From the NCBI GenBank assembly GCA_021325655.1, contig JAJPGT010000087.1:1-64000 (forward strand): a stretch of DNA of 64,000 nucleotides, read 5' to 3'. Under the pieces are notes generated by a model. It was given only the letters and a program-made list of their open reading frames with translations. It ran no database searches and was not told the origin of the DNA. Shown here piece after piece: positions 10,145 through 17,844 of the stretch (the stretch's first letter is position 1; each line of letters begins with the position of its first letter). This stretch comes from Pseudomonadota bacterium (GTDB lineage Bacteria > Chloroflexota > UBA6077 > JAJPGT01). The position numbers and the translations under genes are program-made.

Positions 10145-11635
10145 TTGGGGGCGGGAGTGGCGGAGGCTGTGGGAGCGCTGCAAACGCCGTCGAGCGAGGT
10201 CTGGCTGAGCCGCCTGGGAGCCGCGTGGGGTAGCCGGCGCTGGGATCTGCTCCGGTTCGGTCGGCTGTCGCTGGCCGGGCAGTACCTGCTGGCGAGCCTG
10301 CTGGTGCTGGTGTTCAGCATGGTGGCACTCGGCGCCTGGGTGGCGCAGCAGATCGAGACGAGTGTGCTGAATCGCACCGGGGCGATCACTGCGCTGTACG
10401 TCGAAAGTATCATCGAGCCCTACCTGCAGCCGCTGGCGACGCAGTCACGCCTGGACTCGCAGAGCGTGGCCGCCCTCACCCAGCTCCTGGAGGGCACGTC
10501 CCTCGGGCGCGGGATCGTGGCGTTCAAGGTCTGGTCACCCGAGGGCGAGATCCTCTTTAGCCCGAATCCGCTGCTGATCGGGCGGCGGTTCGACATCGAC
10601 GAAGACCTCGGCCAGGCGCTGAAGGGCGAGGTCGCAGCGAATCTGAGCGACCTGCAGGATGCGGAGAACGAGTACGAGCGGCAGCATTGGAACCGGCTCG
10701 TCCAGGTGTACGTGCCGGTGCGCGAGCGCGGCACCAGCCGTATCATCGCCGTCGCCGAGTTCTATCAGTTGCCCGACGAGCTAGAGCGGGAGGTCGCTGC
10801 GGCGCAGCGGCGCTCCTGGGCGGTGGTGATCGCGGGCGCGCTCCTGACCTACGCGCTCCTCGCCGGCATCGTCAAGCGCGGGAGCGACACCATCGCCACG
10901 CAGCAGAGCGCGCTTCGCCAGAAGGTGCGCGAGCTGTCGCTGCTGCTGGAGCAGAACGCCCGGCTGCACGATCGCATCCGCCAGGCCGCGGGGCGCACAA
11001 CCGCGCTGAACGAGCAGGCGCTGCGGCGGATCAGCGCCGACCTGCACGACGGCCCGGGCCAGGCGCTGGCGCTGGCGCTGCTGCGGCTGGACGCGCTGGA
11101 GGAGCGCAGCCCGCCCGACACGCCCACCTGCCAGGACCTGGCGGTGGTGCGCCGGGCTGTCCGTGACGCCCTGGAGGAGGTCCGGGCGATCTCGGCCGGG
11201 CTGCGGCTCCCCGAGCTCGCCTCCCTGTCGGTTGCCGAAGTGGCCGAGCGCGCGGTGCGCGACGTGGAGAAGCGCGGCGGGGCGGCGGCCGAGCTGCGGC
11301 TGGAGGATCCTCCGCGGCAGGCGCCGCTGCCGGTCAAGATCGCGCTGTTCCGCTCGCTCCAGGAGGCGCTTTCGAACGCGACCCGCCACGGCGGCGGGGT
11401 GGAGGTGCAGGCCCGGATCTGGTGCGCGGAGGGCAAGCTCTACCTGGCGGTGTCGGACAAGGGGCCTGGCTTCGAGGGGCAGCGCGTGGGAGCGCAGGGC
11501 CGGCTCGGGCTGGCCGGGATGAAGGAGCGCGCCGAGGTGCTGGGCGGATGCTTCGAGGTAACGTCGCGCCCGGGGCAGGGCACGACCGTGCAGGTGTGCT
11601 GGCCCCTGGCGGAGTCGGAGGTACCGGGTGAGTGA
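10145..11635 (+). CDS. NarL-family sensor histidine kinase
   Basis: A 496-residue membrane sensor kinase of the HisKA_3 type. Two transmembrane helices (about 44-66 and 224-243) flank an outer sensing domain of about 155 residues with a Cache-like KVWSPEGEILFSPNP strand pair. The dimerisation/phosphoacceptor box is ISADLHDGPGQALAL with H301; the ATPase has N411 in EALSNATRHGG and the glycine box GLAGMKERAEVLGG. The start is uncertain: TTG at 10145 opens the frame, and GTG at 10157 is a close alternative; neither has an ideal ribosome site. It overlaps the following response regulator by eight bases, so the pair is co-translated. The stimulus is unknown. Confidence 0.92.
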   Translation: MGAGVAEAVGALQTPSSEVWLSRLGAAWGSRRWDLLRFGRLSLAGQYLLASLLVLVFSMVALGAWVAQQIETSVLNRTGAITALYVESIIEPYLQPLATQSRLDSQSVAALTQLLEGTSLGRGIVAFKVWSPEGEILFSPNPLLIGRRFDIDEDLGQALKGEVAANLSDLQDAENEYERQHWNRLVQVYVPVRERGTSRIIAVAEFYQLPDELEREVAAAQRRSWAVVIAGALLTYALLAGIVKRGSDTIATQQSALRQKVRELSLLLEQNARLHDRIRQAAGRTTALNEQALRRISADLHDGPGQALALALLRLDALEERSPPDTPTCQDLAVVRRAVRDALEEVRAISAGLRLPELASLSVAEVAERAVRDVEKRGGAAAELRLEDPPRQAPLPVKIALFRSLQEALSNATRHGGGVEVQARIWCAEGKLYLAVSDKGPGFEGQRVGAQGRLGLAGMKERAEVLGGCFEVTSRPGQGTTVQVCWPLAESEVPGE

Positions 11636-12284
11636 GCCTATCCGCGTCGTCGTCGCCGACGACCATCCACTGTTTCTGGATGGTGTGCTGCACTCGCTGC
11701 GCGCTGCGCCCGACATTGCCGTAGTTGGCACCGCCACCGACGCCGCCGGGGCGCTCCGGCTGGCGCGCGAGCACGTGCCGGACCTGGCGCTGCTCGACGT
11801 CTCGATGCCCGGCGACGGGCTCCAGGCGGCGCGCGATATTGCTATGGCCTGCCCGGCGACGAAGATCGTCATGCTTACGGTCTCGGAGGACGAGGACGAC
11901 CTGATGGCCGCGCTCAAGGCCGGCGCCTCGGGCTACGTGCTGAAGGGGGTGTCGGCGCGCGAGCTGCTGTCCGTCATCCGCGCGGTCTGCAACGGCGAGG
12001 TTTATGTCGCCCCGTCGCTCGCCTCGCGGATGCTACGCGAGATGACCCGGCCGCGCGAGGCGAGCCCGCTGGACGAGCTGACCACCCGCGAGCGGGAGGT
12101 GCTGGAGCTCGTGGCCCAGGGCCTGGGCAACCAGGAGATCGGCCTGCGGCTCGGCCTGGCGGAGAAGACGATCAAGCATTACATGACGAACATCCTCGGC
12201 AAGCTCCAGGTGCGCAGCCGCCTGGAGGCGGCATTGCTCGCCTACAAGGCCGGGCTGGGCCAGGCGGGCGACACCGCACGCTAG
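11628..12284 (+). CDS. NarL-family response regulator
   Basis: A 218-residue two-domain regulator, cognate to the overlapping kinase. The receiver domain has the acidic pair D11-D12 in VVADDHPLF, phosphoacceptor D57 in LALLDVSMP, the Thr in IVMLTVSED and the Lys in GYVLKGVS. The C-terminal LuxR-type helix-turn-helix (about 148-205) reads LTTREREVLELVAQGLGNQEIG and continues with EKTIKHYMTNIL. The start GTG lies inside the kinase frame. The closest candidate targets are the secreted PKD-like and cupredoxin genes transcribed divergently, which is an inference from position only. Confidence 0.94.
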   Translation: MSEPIRVVVADDHPLFLDGVLHSLRAAPDIAVVGTATDAAGALRLAREHVPDLALLDVSMPGDGLQAARDIAMACPATKIVMLTVSEDEDDLMAALKAGASGYVLKGVSARELLSVIRAVCNGEVYVAPSLASRMLREMTRPREASPLDELTTREREVLELVAQGLGNQEIGLRLGLAEKTIKHYMTNILGKLQVRSRLEAALLAYKAGLGQAGDTAR

Positions 12285-12488
12285 GTCCCTCCCCGAGGGA
12301 GGACGGCCGGGCCTGGCCCCCGCTCGGGTCGACTGAGCGCAATGTCCTTTACCGCTCAAACGAGAAACGTTACGGCCACCGCGCGACTGGCCGACTGGAC
12401 AGCTAGGGCCTGGTGCGCGCACACTGCTCGCACACCCGGCCCATCGAGCGATGGCAGAGGTCACACGACACGTTGAGGAGTGCGCGGG
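12285..12488. other. Intergenic region upstream of IolE-like gene
   Basis: A 204-base non-coding stretch. It contains a short CCTCC/GGAGG hairpin just past the response-regulator stop and a locally AT-richer segment (about 12335-12370) including AAACGTTA, which resembles the centre of LacI-type operators. No clear promoter pair was found. The last bases carry the GAGGAG ribosome site of the next gene. Confidence 0.35.
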
Positions 12489-13379
12489 ATGAAGCTGCGT
12501 GTCGGTACTGCCCCGGATTCATGGGGCGTCTGGTTCCCCGATGATCCTTTGCAGACGCCCTGGACCCGCTATCTGGACGAGGTGGTCGAGGCGGGCTACC
12601 GTATTGTCGAGCTAGGGCCCTTTGGCTATCTGCCGACCGACCCGCCCGTGCTGCGACGGGAGCTGGAGCAGCGCGGACTCCAGCTCACCGGCGGGACGCT
12701 GATCGGCCCGCTCCACGACCCCGCAGCCGTGCCGGCGCTGCGGGAGCAGGCGCTGCGCCTGGGCGATCTGCTGGCGACGATGGGCGCGATGTTCGTGGTA
12801 CTCATCCCAGACAGCTATCGCGACCGGTCCGGCCAGCTCCTCCGCCCGCCGCGGCTCGACGCCGATGGCTGGAAGCGGCTCGTTGAGACGACCAACCTGC
12901 TCGGCCGCCTGGTGCGCGAGCGGTATCCCGGCCAGCTCCAGCTCACGTTCCACTCCCACGCCGATAGCCACGTGGAATACCCGGACCAGGTGGAGGCGCT
13001 GCTGGCCGAGACAGACCCGGACCTGGTGCAGATCTGCCTGGACATGGGGCACCTGGAGTACCGCGGCGGTGACTCCATCGCCTTCATGCGGCGGCACCAC
13101 GCCCGCACCCCCTACCTGCACATCAAGACTGTCCACCCCGAGCTGCGCCGGATCGTCCAGGAGCGCGACCTCTCCTTCGTGGAGGCGGTCCGCATGGGAA
13201 CCTTCTGCGAGCCACAGGAGGGCGTGATTGACTTCCCGGCCTTCGCCCAGCTCCTGCGGGAGATCGATTATGACGGCTGGGCGGTGGTGGAGCAGGACAT
13301 GTATCCCTGCGACTTCGACAAGCCGCTCCCGATTGCCAAGCGTACCCGGCAGTACCTGCTGAGCCTCGGCCTGGGCTAG
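12489..13379 (+). CDS. Sugar phosphate isomerase/epimerase, IolE (inosose dehydratase)-like
   Basis: A 296-residue TIM-barrel protein of the xylose-isomerase-like superfamily. It opens with GTAPDSWGVWFPDD, typical of IolE-type inosose dehydratases. Metal-binding acidic and His residues of the family can be seen in FHSHADSHVE, CLDMGHLEYRGGD, HIKTVHPE and VVEQDMYP. ATG 12489 is preferred over the in-frame GTG at 12480 because GAGGAG ends at 12480, eight bases before it. It is followed after 47 bases by a Gfo/Idh/MocA dehydrogenase, the pairing seen in inositol and related polyol catabolism. The specific substrate is not proven. Confidence 0.85.
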   Translation: MKLRVGTAPDSWGVWFPDDPLQTPWTRYLDEVVEAGYRIVELGPFGYLPTDPPVLRRELEQRGLQLTGGTLIGPLHDPAAVPALREQALRLGDLLATMGAMFVVLIPDSYRDRSGQLLRPPRLDADGWKRLVETTNLLGRLVRERYPGQLQLTFHSHADSHVEYPDQVEALLAETDPDLVQICLDMGHLEYRGGDSIAFMRRHHARTPYLHIKTVHPELRRIVQERDLSFVEAVRMGTFCEPQEGVIDFPAFAQLLREIDYDGWAVVEQDMYPCDFDKPLPIAKRTRQYLLSLGLG

Positions 13380-13426
13380 GTGGCAGGACGATCGCTGACA
13401 ATTTCACTCTGGAGGGAGAGCGCGAG

Positions 13427-14623
13427 ATGACCACAGCGCCGCGCGTTCGGGTCGCCCTGATCGGCGCCGGCATGGTGGGGCGGGCCCACGCCCACGCCTA
13501 CCGCGCCCTGCACGAGATCCTGGAGACCGTGGAGGTCCAGCTCGCGGTCGTCGCCGACGCCGACGAGGCACTGGCCGCGGACGCGGAGCGGCGGTACGGC
13601 TTCGAGCGCCGCGCCAGCTCCTGGGAGACGGTGGCCGAGGCGCGCGACGTGGACGCGGTGAGCGTGGCGCTGCCGAACTTCCAGCACCGCGAGGTAGCGG
13701 AGGCGCTGCTTGCCAGCGGCAAGCATGTGCTGTGCGAAAAGCCGCTTGCACCGAACGCGCGCGATGCCTGGGCGCTGCTCCAAGCAGCGCGTCGGGCGGG
13801 AGTGGTCCACGCTGTCGGGTTCAACCTGCGCCGCGCCCCCTGTGTCGCCGCGATCCAACACGTGGTCGCGCGCGGCGAGCTTGGCCAGCCCCAGCAGTTC
13901 CTGGGCCGCTATCTGACTGATTACGCCGCCAGCCCGGAGACGCCGTTCACCTGGCGCTACGTGCGGGCGAAAGCCGGCAGCGGGGCACTGGGCGACGTTG
14001 GCAGCCACATCATCGACCTGGCCCACTTTCTGCTCGGCCCGATCGAGCGCATTCTGGGCGCGGACCTGGCGACCTACGTCCCCCGCCGGCCGATCCCGGC
14101 CGGGCACGTGATCGGGCACGCGCACGCCGCCACCACGGGGGAGTTCGGCAGCGTGGATACCGACGACGTGGCGAGCTTCACCGCGCGCTTCCAGAACGGC
14201 GCCGTGGGCCAGATCGCCTGCAGCCGCATCGCCACCGGCTATCGGAATGTCCCGGCGTTCGAGCTGATCGGGTCACGCGGCGCGGCTAGCTTCGACATGG
14301 AGCGGCCGGCGGAGTTCCAGATCTTCCGCTCCGACGAGGGCGACGCCAGCGGCTTCCGCCGCGTGGTGGCCAGCCCGGCACATCCGTACTTCGCGGAGAG
14401 CGTAGTGATGTCCGTGGCCGGCGTGGGCTACGGCTACCGGGAGACGTTCGTCGGCCAGGCGCTTGAGTTCATCCGGGCCATCGCCGGCCAGCGGCAGATC
14501 TATGCCCCCAGCTTCGAGGACGGCTACCGGGCGGCGCTGGTGTGCGAGGCGGTCCAGGAGGCGGCAGAGCAGGGCCGCGCGGTGTCGCTCGCGGAGGTGG
14601 CGGCGCGGGCCGAGTCCGCCTGA
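13427..14623 (+). CDS. Gfo/Idh/MocA-family oxidoreductase
   Basis: A 398-residue NAD(P)-dependent dehydrogenase. The N-terminal Rossmann fold has ALIGAGMVGRAHAHAY and the family-defining EKPL in VLCEKPLAPN; the C-terminal domain has the active-site pattern GDVGSHIIDLAHFLLG. Members oxidise sugars or cyclitols such as myo-inositol or scyllo-inosose. GGAGGGAGAGCG precedes the ATG. It directly follows the IolE-like isomerase and is followed by a small alpha-beta protein, so the three probably form one carbohydrate catabolism operon. Length is at the upper end for the family but without an obvious extra domain. Confidence 0.93.
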   Translation: MTTAPRVRVALIGAGMVGRAHAHAYRALHEILETVEVQLAVVADADEALAADAERRYGFERRASSWETVAEARDVDAVSVALPNFQHREVAEALLASGKHVLCEKPLAPNARDAWALLQAARRAGVVHAVGFNLRRAPCVAAIQHVVARGELGQPQQFLGRYLTDYAASPETPFTWRYVRAKAGSGALGDVGSHIIDLAHFLLGPIERILGADLATYVPRRPIPAGHVIGHAHAATTGEFGSVDTDDVASFTARFQNGAVGQIACSRIATGYRNVPAFELIGSRGAASFDMERPAEFQIFRSDEGDASGFRRVVASPAHPYFAESVVMSVAGVGYGYRETFVGQALEFIRAIAGQRQIYAPSFEDGYRAALVCEAVQEAAEQGRAVSLAEVAARAESA

Positions 14624-14669
14624 GCCGAGCCGCGGGTGCTACAGTACCGTCGGATGCTTGGGGGAGGAG

Positions 14670-15002
14670 ATGGCGCTGCTGATCCACACCTGGGACATCC
14701 CGCCGGATCCGACCGGGCGGGAGGAGTACCGGCTGATCGGCCAGGAGGCGATCATCATCGTGCTCCGCCAGCCGGGCGTCCGCGAGCTGCGCGCCTACCG
14801 CAACCCGCTGCGCTCGACCCCGCAGGTGATGGTCCAGATCGAGTTCGACACTGACGAGGCGCTGCAGCGCTACCTGGACTCCCACACCTACGGCGAAATT
14901 CTGCGCGATTTCATCCGCGTCGGCTGCCGCAATATCCGCAGCGAAGTCTGGTCCGCCTCGCCGCTCGTCCCCCGCCCCCTCTACCCCGGGGACGGACCGT
15001 AG
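14670..15002 (+). CDS. Small dimeric alpha-beta-barrel-like protein
   Basis: A 110-residue protein starting at ATG 14670 after GGGGGAGGAG. Alternating strands and helices (EAIIIVLRQPGVREL, then QVMVQIEFDTDEALQRYLDS, then EILRDFIRVGCRNI) suggest a ferredoxin-like fold of the ABM/Dabb/EthD kind, often found beside dehydrogenases. No catalytic residue can be named. It follows the dehydrogenase after 46 bases in the same direction. The function is unknown. Confidence 0.6.
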   Translation: MALLIHTWDIPPDPTGREEYRLIGQEAIIIVLRQPGVRELRAYRNPLRSTPQVMVQIEFDTDEALQRYLDSHTYGEILRDFIRVGCRNIRSEVWSASPLVPRPLYPGDGP

Positions 15003-15021
15003 CGAGGTGCTCCGTCCCCGG
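14986..15021. terminator. Terminator-like inverted repeat
   Basis: CCGGGGACGGA at 14986-14996 is exactly complementary to 15011-15021, an 11-bp stem with a 14-nt loop that spans the stop codon of the small alpha-beta gene. There is no T-run. It closes the IolE-like operon and faces the convergent TadG-like gene. Confidence 0.55.
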
Positions 15022-15178
15022 ACCTGCCCACTCTCGACGGCGGGACACTCGGAGTCCGGTGCGGCCGCTGAAGCGGAGAGGCTGGCACCGTCTTGGGGCA
15101 GGGAGGGGACCAATTGCTTCCGCGCCCCGCGGGACATCCGCTCTCTAGCCAGTCGGCCAGGGCAGTGGGAACGGAGCG

Positions 15179-16570
15179 CTAGCTGACCAGCTTGACGACC
15201 AGCACCCCGCTGGGCTTGCCGCCGCCGAAGGTCCAGCCGCTATAGCTCGCCCCACCGGTCAGCGTGTAACTGGCGCCGATAAACCAGGCGCAGGTGGCGT
15301 TGTTGCTCGGCCCGCCGCCGCCGTACCCGTAGCAGTGGTCGAGCCAGAAAGCGCCCCAAGCCACAGCCCAGAGATTGTCCCCACCATCCCCATCAACAGC
15401 GATGGGCAGGATCGCGATACACTGTTGCGCCACCCCGACGCCGCAGCCGTTCGGCCCCACGGTGTTCGCCGCCAGCCCGTTTTTGTTCCCGTTCGTCCCG
15501 TCCGCGAGCTGGGAGCAGGGGTGCCCGCCGGGCGGGGTGATGCAGGCGCCCGAGGAGTTGACGTTCGGCAGGTTCAGCAGGAGCCGGTTCGCGGCCGGGT
15601 TCGGCGGCACCGGGCAGCTCGTGTCGGCGACGCAGCTCAGCCCCTTCCAATTACTGCTGGTATTGCAGGTGCCCTTGACCGCCGTGCCGTGAATGTTGAA
15701 CGAGGGCCCGACCGGCTTGGTCCCCGCTGGCGCCGCCAGCAGCGCGGAGGCGTCGAAGGACCCGCTTCCAGCCGGGTATTCCGACCGGGGGCCCGGCGGC
15801 ACGGCGCGCCAGAGCGTGGTGTTGAGCACGTACGGCCCGGTCCCGGTGGCGAGGATCTTGACCGTCGCGTTCGTGATGTCGCTCCACTTGTTATTGTTCG
15901 CACCGCCCAGGGCAATGCTGTTCCGGTTGTTCGTGTCGTCCTCCGGGGTCATGTTCGCCCCGCAGGCGATGAACGGAGCGTCCGCCGCGTAGGTGGTCAG
16001 GAGCTGCACCGTGGCGGTGGCATCCGCGGTGACGGTGAAGGTCTGGATGCCGAGGATGCCGGCGAAGTACGGAGTGAAGGTCTGGGTGGTGCGGACGTGA
16101 ACCCCGGCGGCCTGCAACGGAATGAGGTTCGTCTGGGCGGCAGTGATGCCGCAGCTCGACATCGGCGGCTTGGTACAGACGGTAGTGGATGGCGTGGGGC
16201 AGGAATTGCTGCCCGAGAAGACGTTCGCCTGGAGTGGGAGCGCGTGGCCGAGCCCGCCCGGCAGCCCGTCGGTGCCGACGTACTCCAGGGTGCTAACGCT
16301 CGTCCAGCCGCCCCAGCGGTTCGTTCGGCCATACATGCAACCGGCCGCGGCGACGTCCTGGCCGGTGCTGCTGGTCGTCTGGCTCAGCGCCCGGGCGGCG
16401 GCGAGCGCGGCGGTGTCCGCCGCCGTTTGCGCCACCCGGCGGTTCACGTAGACGTTGCCGCCGTCGATGGCAAGGGCGGCGAAAGAGACCAGGGCGACCG
16501 CGCCGAGCGCGAACAGGATCAGCACCTGGCCTCGCTGGCGGCCGCCGACCCGGCGGCGCACAATCCGCAT
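15179..16570 (-). CDS. TadG-like secreted/membrane protein
   Basis: A 463-residue protein with the TadE/G N-terminus: a basic stretch (RRRVGGRQRGQ), then VLILFALGAVALVSFAALAIDGG as a class III pseudopilin-like helix, then NVYVNRRVAQTAADTAALAAARAL, the usual TadG motif. The remaining 400 residues are a cysteine-containing extracellular domain rich in Thr, Asn and Gly. TadG proteins act with the Tad/Flp pilus secretion apparatus or sit in the envelope. GAGTGGAG precedes the ATG. Third gene of a tight TadE-TadE-TadG operon, four bases after the previous stop. No Tad ATPase, prepilin peptidase or membrane platform is in the window. Confidence 0.8.
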   Translation of the reverse strand: MRIVRRRVGGRQRGQVLILFALGAVALVSFAALAIDGGNVYVNRRVAQTAADTAALAAARALSQTTSSTGQDVAAAGCMYGRTNRWGGWTSVSTLEYVGTDGLPGGLGHALPLQANVFSGSNSCPTPSTTVCTKPPMSSCGITAAQTNLIPLQAAGVHVRTTQTFTPYFAGILGIQTFTVTADATATVQLLTTYAADAPFIACGANMTPEDDTNNRNSIALGGANNNKWSDITNATVKILATGTGPYVLNTTLWRAVPPGPRSEYPAGSGSFDASALLAAPAGTKPVGPSFNIHGTAVKGTCNTSSNWKGLSCVADTSCPVPPNPAANRLLLNLPNVNSSGACITPPGGHPCSQLADGTNGNKNGLAANTVGPNGCGVGVAQQCIAILPIAVDGDGGDNLWAVAWGAFWLDHCYGYGGGGPSNNATCAWFIGASYTLTGGASYSGWTFGGGKPSGVLVVKLVS

Positions 16571-16574
16571 GGGG

Positions 16575-17042
16575 CTACTCCACTCGTACCTGGGCCCAGC
16601 TCTGCAGCCGGATCGTCCCGAACGGGTAGACCAGCGGCACGGGCTGGAACGGATAGGTAATCACGACACGCAGCCAATCATCCGAAACTCGGGGGCAGCC
16701 GCTCGTGGCGTCGCCGTTCGTATCCTGGGTACAGCTCACCTGGATTGCGCCCCCGGTCGGGCTGGTGCAGGCCGCCGCGGTGATCGCGTTGCCGCTGCAA
16801 TCCGCCAGGCCGGGGCCGAGGAGCGCCGTCTGGTTCCTGGCCACCTGGACGATCTGCGCCTGGGTAGCGGTGGCCACCGCGCCCACCCGCGCCGCCTCCT
16901 GCGCCCCCTGCTGCATCGCGATCCAGTAGGCCATCAGTCGGCCGAACTCGAAGACCGCCACGAACAGCATGAACAGCGCGGTGGCGACCAGCGCGAACTC
17001 CACCACCGCCTGCCCGGGCGCACCGCGGCGTCGTCGGGTCAT
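16575..17042 (-). CDS. TadE-like pseudopilin protein
   Basis: A 155-residue protein with the TadE pattern: RRRRGAPGQAVVEFALVATALF, a transmembrane helix, then VFEFGRLMAYWIAMQQGAQEAARVGAV. The conserved Glu within QAVVEFALV is the hallmark of the helix recognised by a type IV-like peptidase. Four cysteines occur in the outer domain. GTGAGGCG ahead of the ATG lies at the end of the upstream TadE gene, so the two are likely translationally linked. TadE proteins are minor pilins of the Flp/Tad system. Confidence 0.85.
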   Translation of the reverse strand: MTRRRRGAPGQAVVEFALVATALFMLFVAVFEFGRLMAYWIAMQQGAQEAARVGAVATATQAQIVQVARNQTALLGPGLADCSGNAITAAACTSPTGGAIQVSCTQDTNGDATSGCPRVSDDWLRVVITYPFQPVPLVYPFGTIRLQSWAQVRVE

Positions 17043-17046
17043 CGCC

Positions 17047-17541
17047 TCACCACATCGTCGCTGTGGCCCAGCTCGTGATCGTGATCGAGCTGAAGCCGAG
17101 CCGAGCGGTGAGAAAGCCGGTGTACAGCGGCAGCGAGAAGCTCACCTGCACCTGGATCTGCCCGCCGGAGCAGTTCGTGGAGCAGACCGCGTTCGCCCCG
17201 CTGCCGCCCCGCACCCAGCCGAACTGCGTCCCATCGTTCTCGTAGCCGCCCACGTTGAGGGTTGGTGCGGCGGTGAGCCCGAGCCAGTTCGGGCAGCCGC
17301 CGCAGCCGTAGCCGAGAGCGTTCCGCACCTGGGTCTGGATCTCGCTGACGCCGATGCCGGTGCCGGGCGAGGCGCCCATCCCGAGCCGCGCCCCCTCGCG
17401 CGCCGCCTGCTCGGCAACCACACCCGCGTAGTAGGCGCGGCCGAAGTCGACGATGCCGAGGAACAGCACCAGCAGGATGGGGACGACAAAGGCGAACTCG
17501 ACCAGCGCCTGGCCGGACGCCTTTCGCCTCCACCGTTCCAC
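17047..17541 (-). CDS. TadE-like pseudopilin protein, first gene of the tad-like trio
   Basis: About 164 residues from GTG 17541: RWRRKASGQALVEFAFVVPI, a hydrophobic helix (LLVLFLGIVDFGRAYY), then AGVVAEQAAREGARLG, all TadE features. The outer domain has a cysteine cluster (GYGCGGCPNW and CSTNCSGGQ). The start is uncertain, since the frame remains open to 17781 and no strong ribosome site precedes GTG 17541; the extra upstream residues look non-coding. It is followed by a second TadE and a TadG with four-base gaps. Confidence 0.8.
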   Translation of the reverse strand: MERWRRKASGQALVEFAFVVPILLVLFLGIVDFGRAYYAGVVAEQAAREGARLGMGASPGTGIGVSEIQTQVRNALGYGCGGCPNWLGLTAAPTLNVGGYENDGTQFGWVRGGSGANAVCSTNCSGGQIQVQVSFSLPLYTGFLTARLGFSSITITSWATATMW

Positions 17542-17844
17542 GTAGCCCGGGACCAGGACGGGGCTGAGAGACGGCGCTCTGGGGACGTAAGCTGGACCTC
17601 GCTTGCCGGCAGCCCGCACGTGCAGCCTCGTTCGGAATGGGGCTCTGTCTCCAACACTGGGCCCGGCGCGCCTCTCTGTGCCCAGCCAGGGGACGGCGCG
17701 ACGCGGCCGGGATCGAGCCGTAGCTATGGTACGGCGCGATTGCCCCGCGCAGGAGCGTCCGCGAGGTGAAAAGAGCCACACGCGGGCCAGAAGCTCCCGT
17801 ATGGCCCGCGCGGCTGGCCCGAAGGTCCCGGCCAGGAAGAGGTC
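17542..17844. other. Intergenic region between gltB and the tad-like operon
   Basis: About 300 bases with no convincing gene. It contains the hairpin at 17781-17810 behind gltB. The promoter for the tad-like trio should lie here, but no clear -35/-10 pair was identified. Part of it would become coding if the first TadE gene used an earlier start. Confidence 0.4.
17781..17810. terminator. Terminator-like hairpin after gltB
   Basis: CGCGGGCCA (17781-17789) pairs perfectly with 17802-17810 across a 12-nt loop, 35 bases after the gltB stop codon in the minus direction. The minus strand then runs TGTGGCTCTTTT, a weak T-rich end. Confidence 0.5.

Noticed and set aside
12335..12370. LacI-type operator (AAACGTTA) upstream of the IolE-like gene
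   Set aside because: Only the central six bases are symmetric; the flanks do not match, so it is not listed as a regulatory site.
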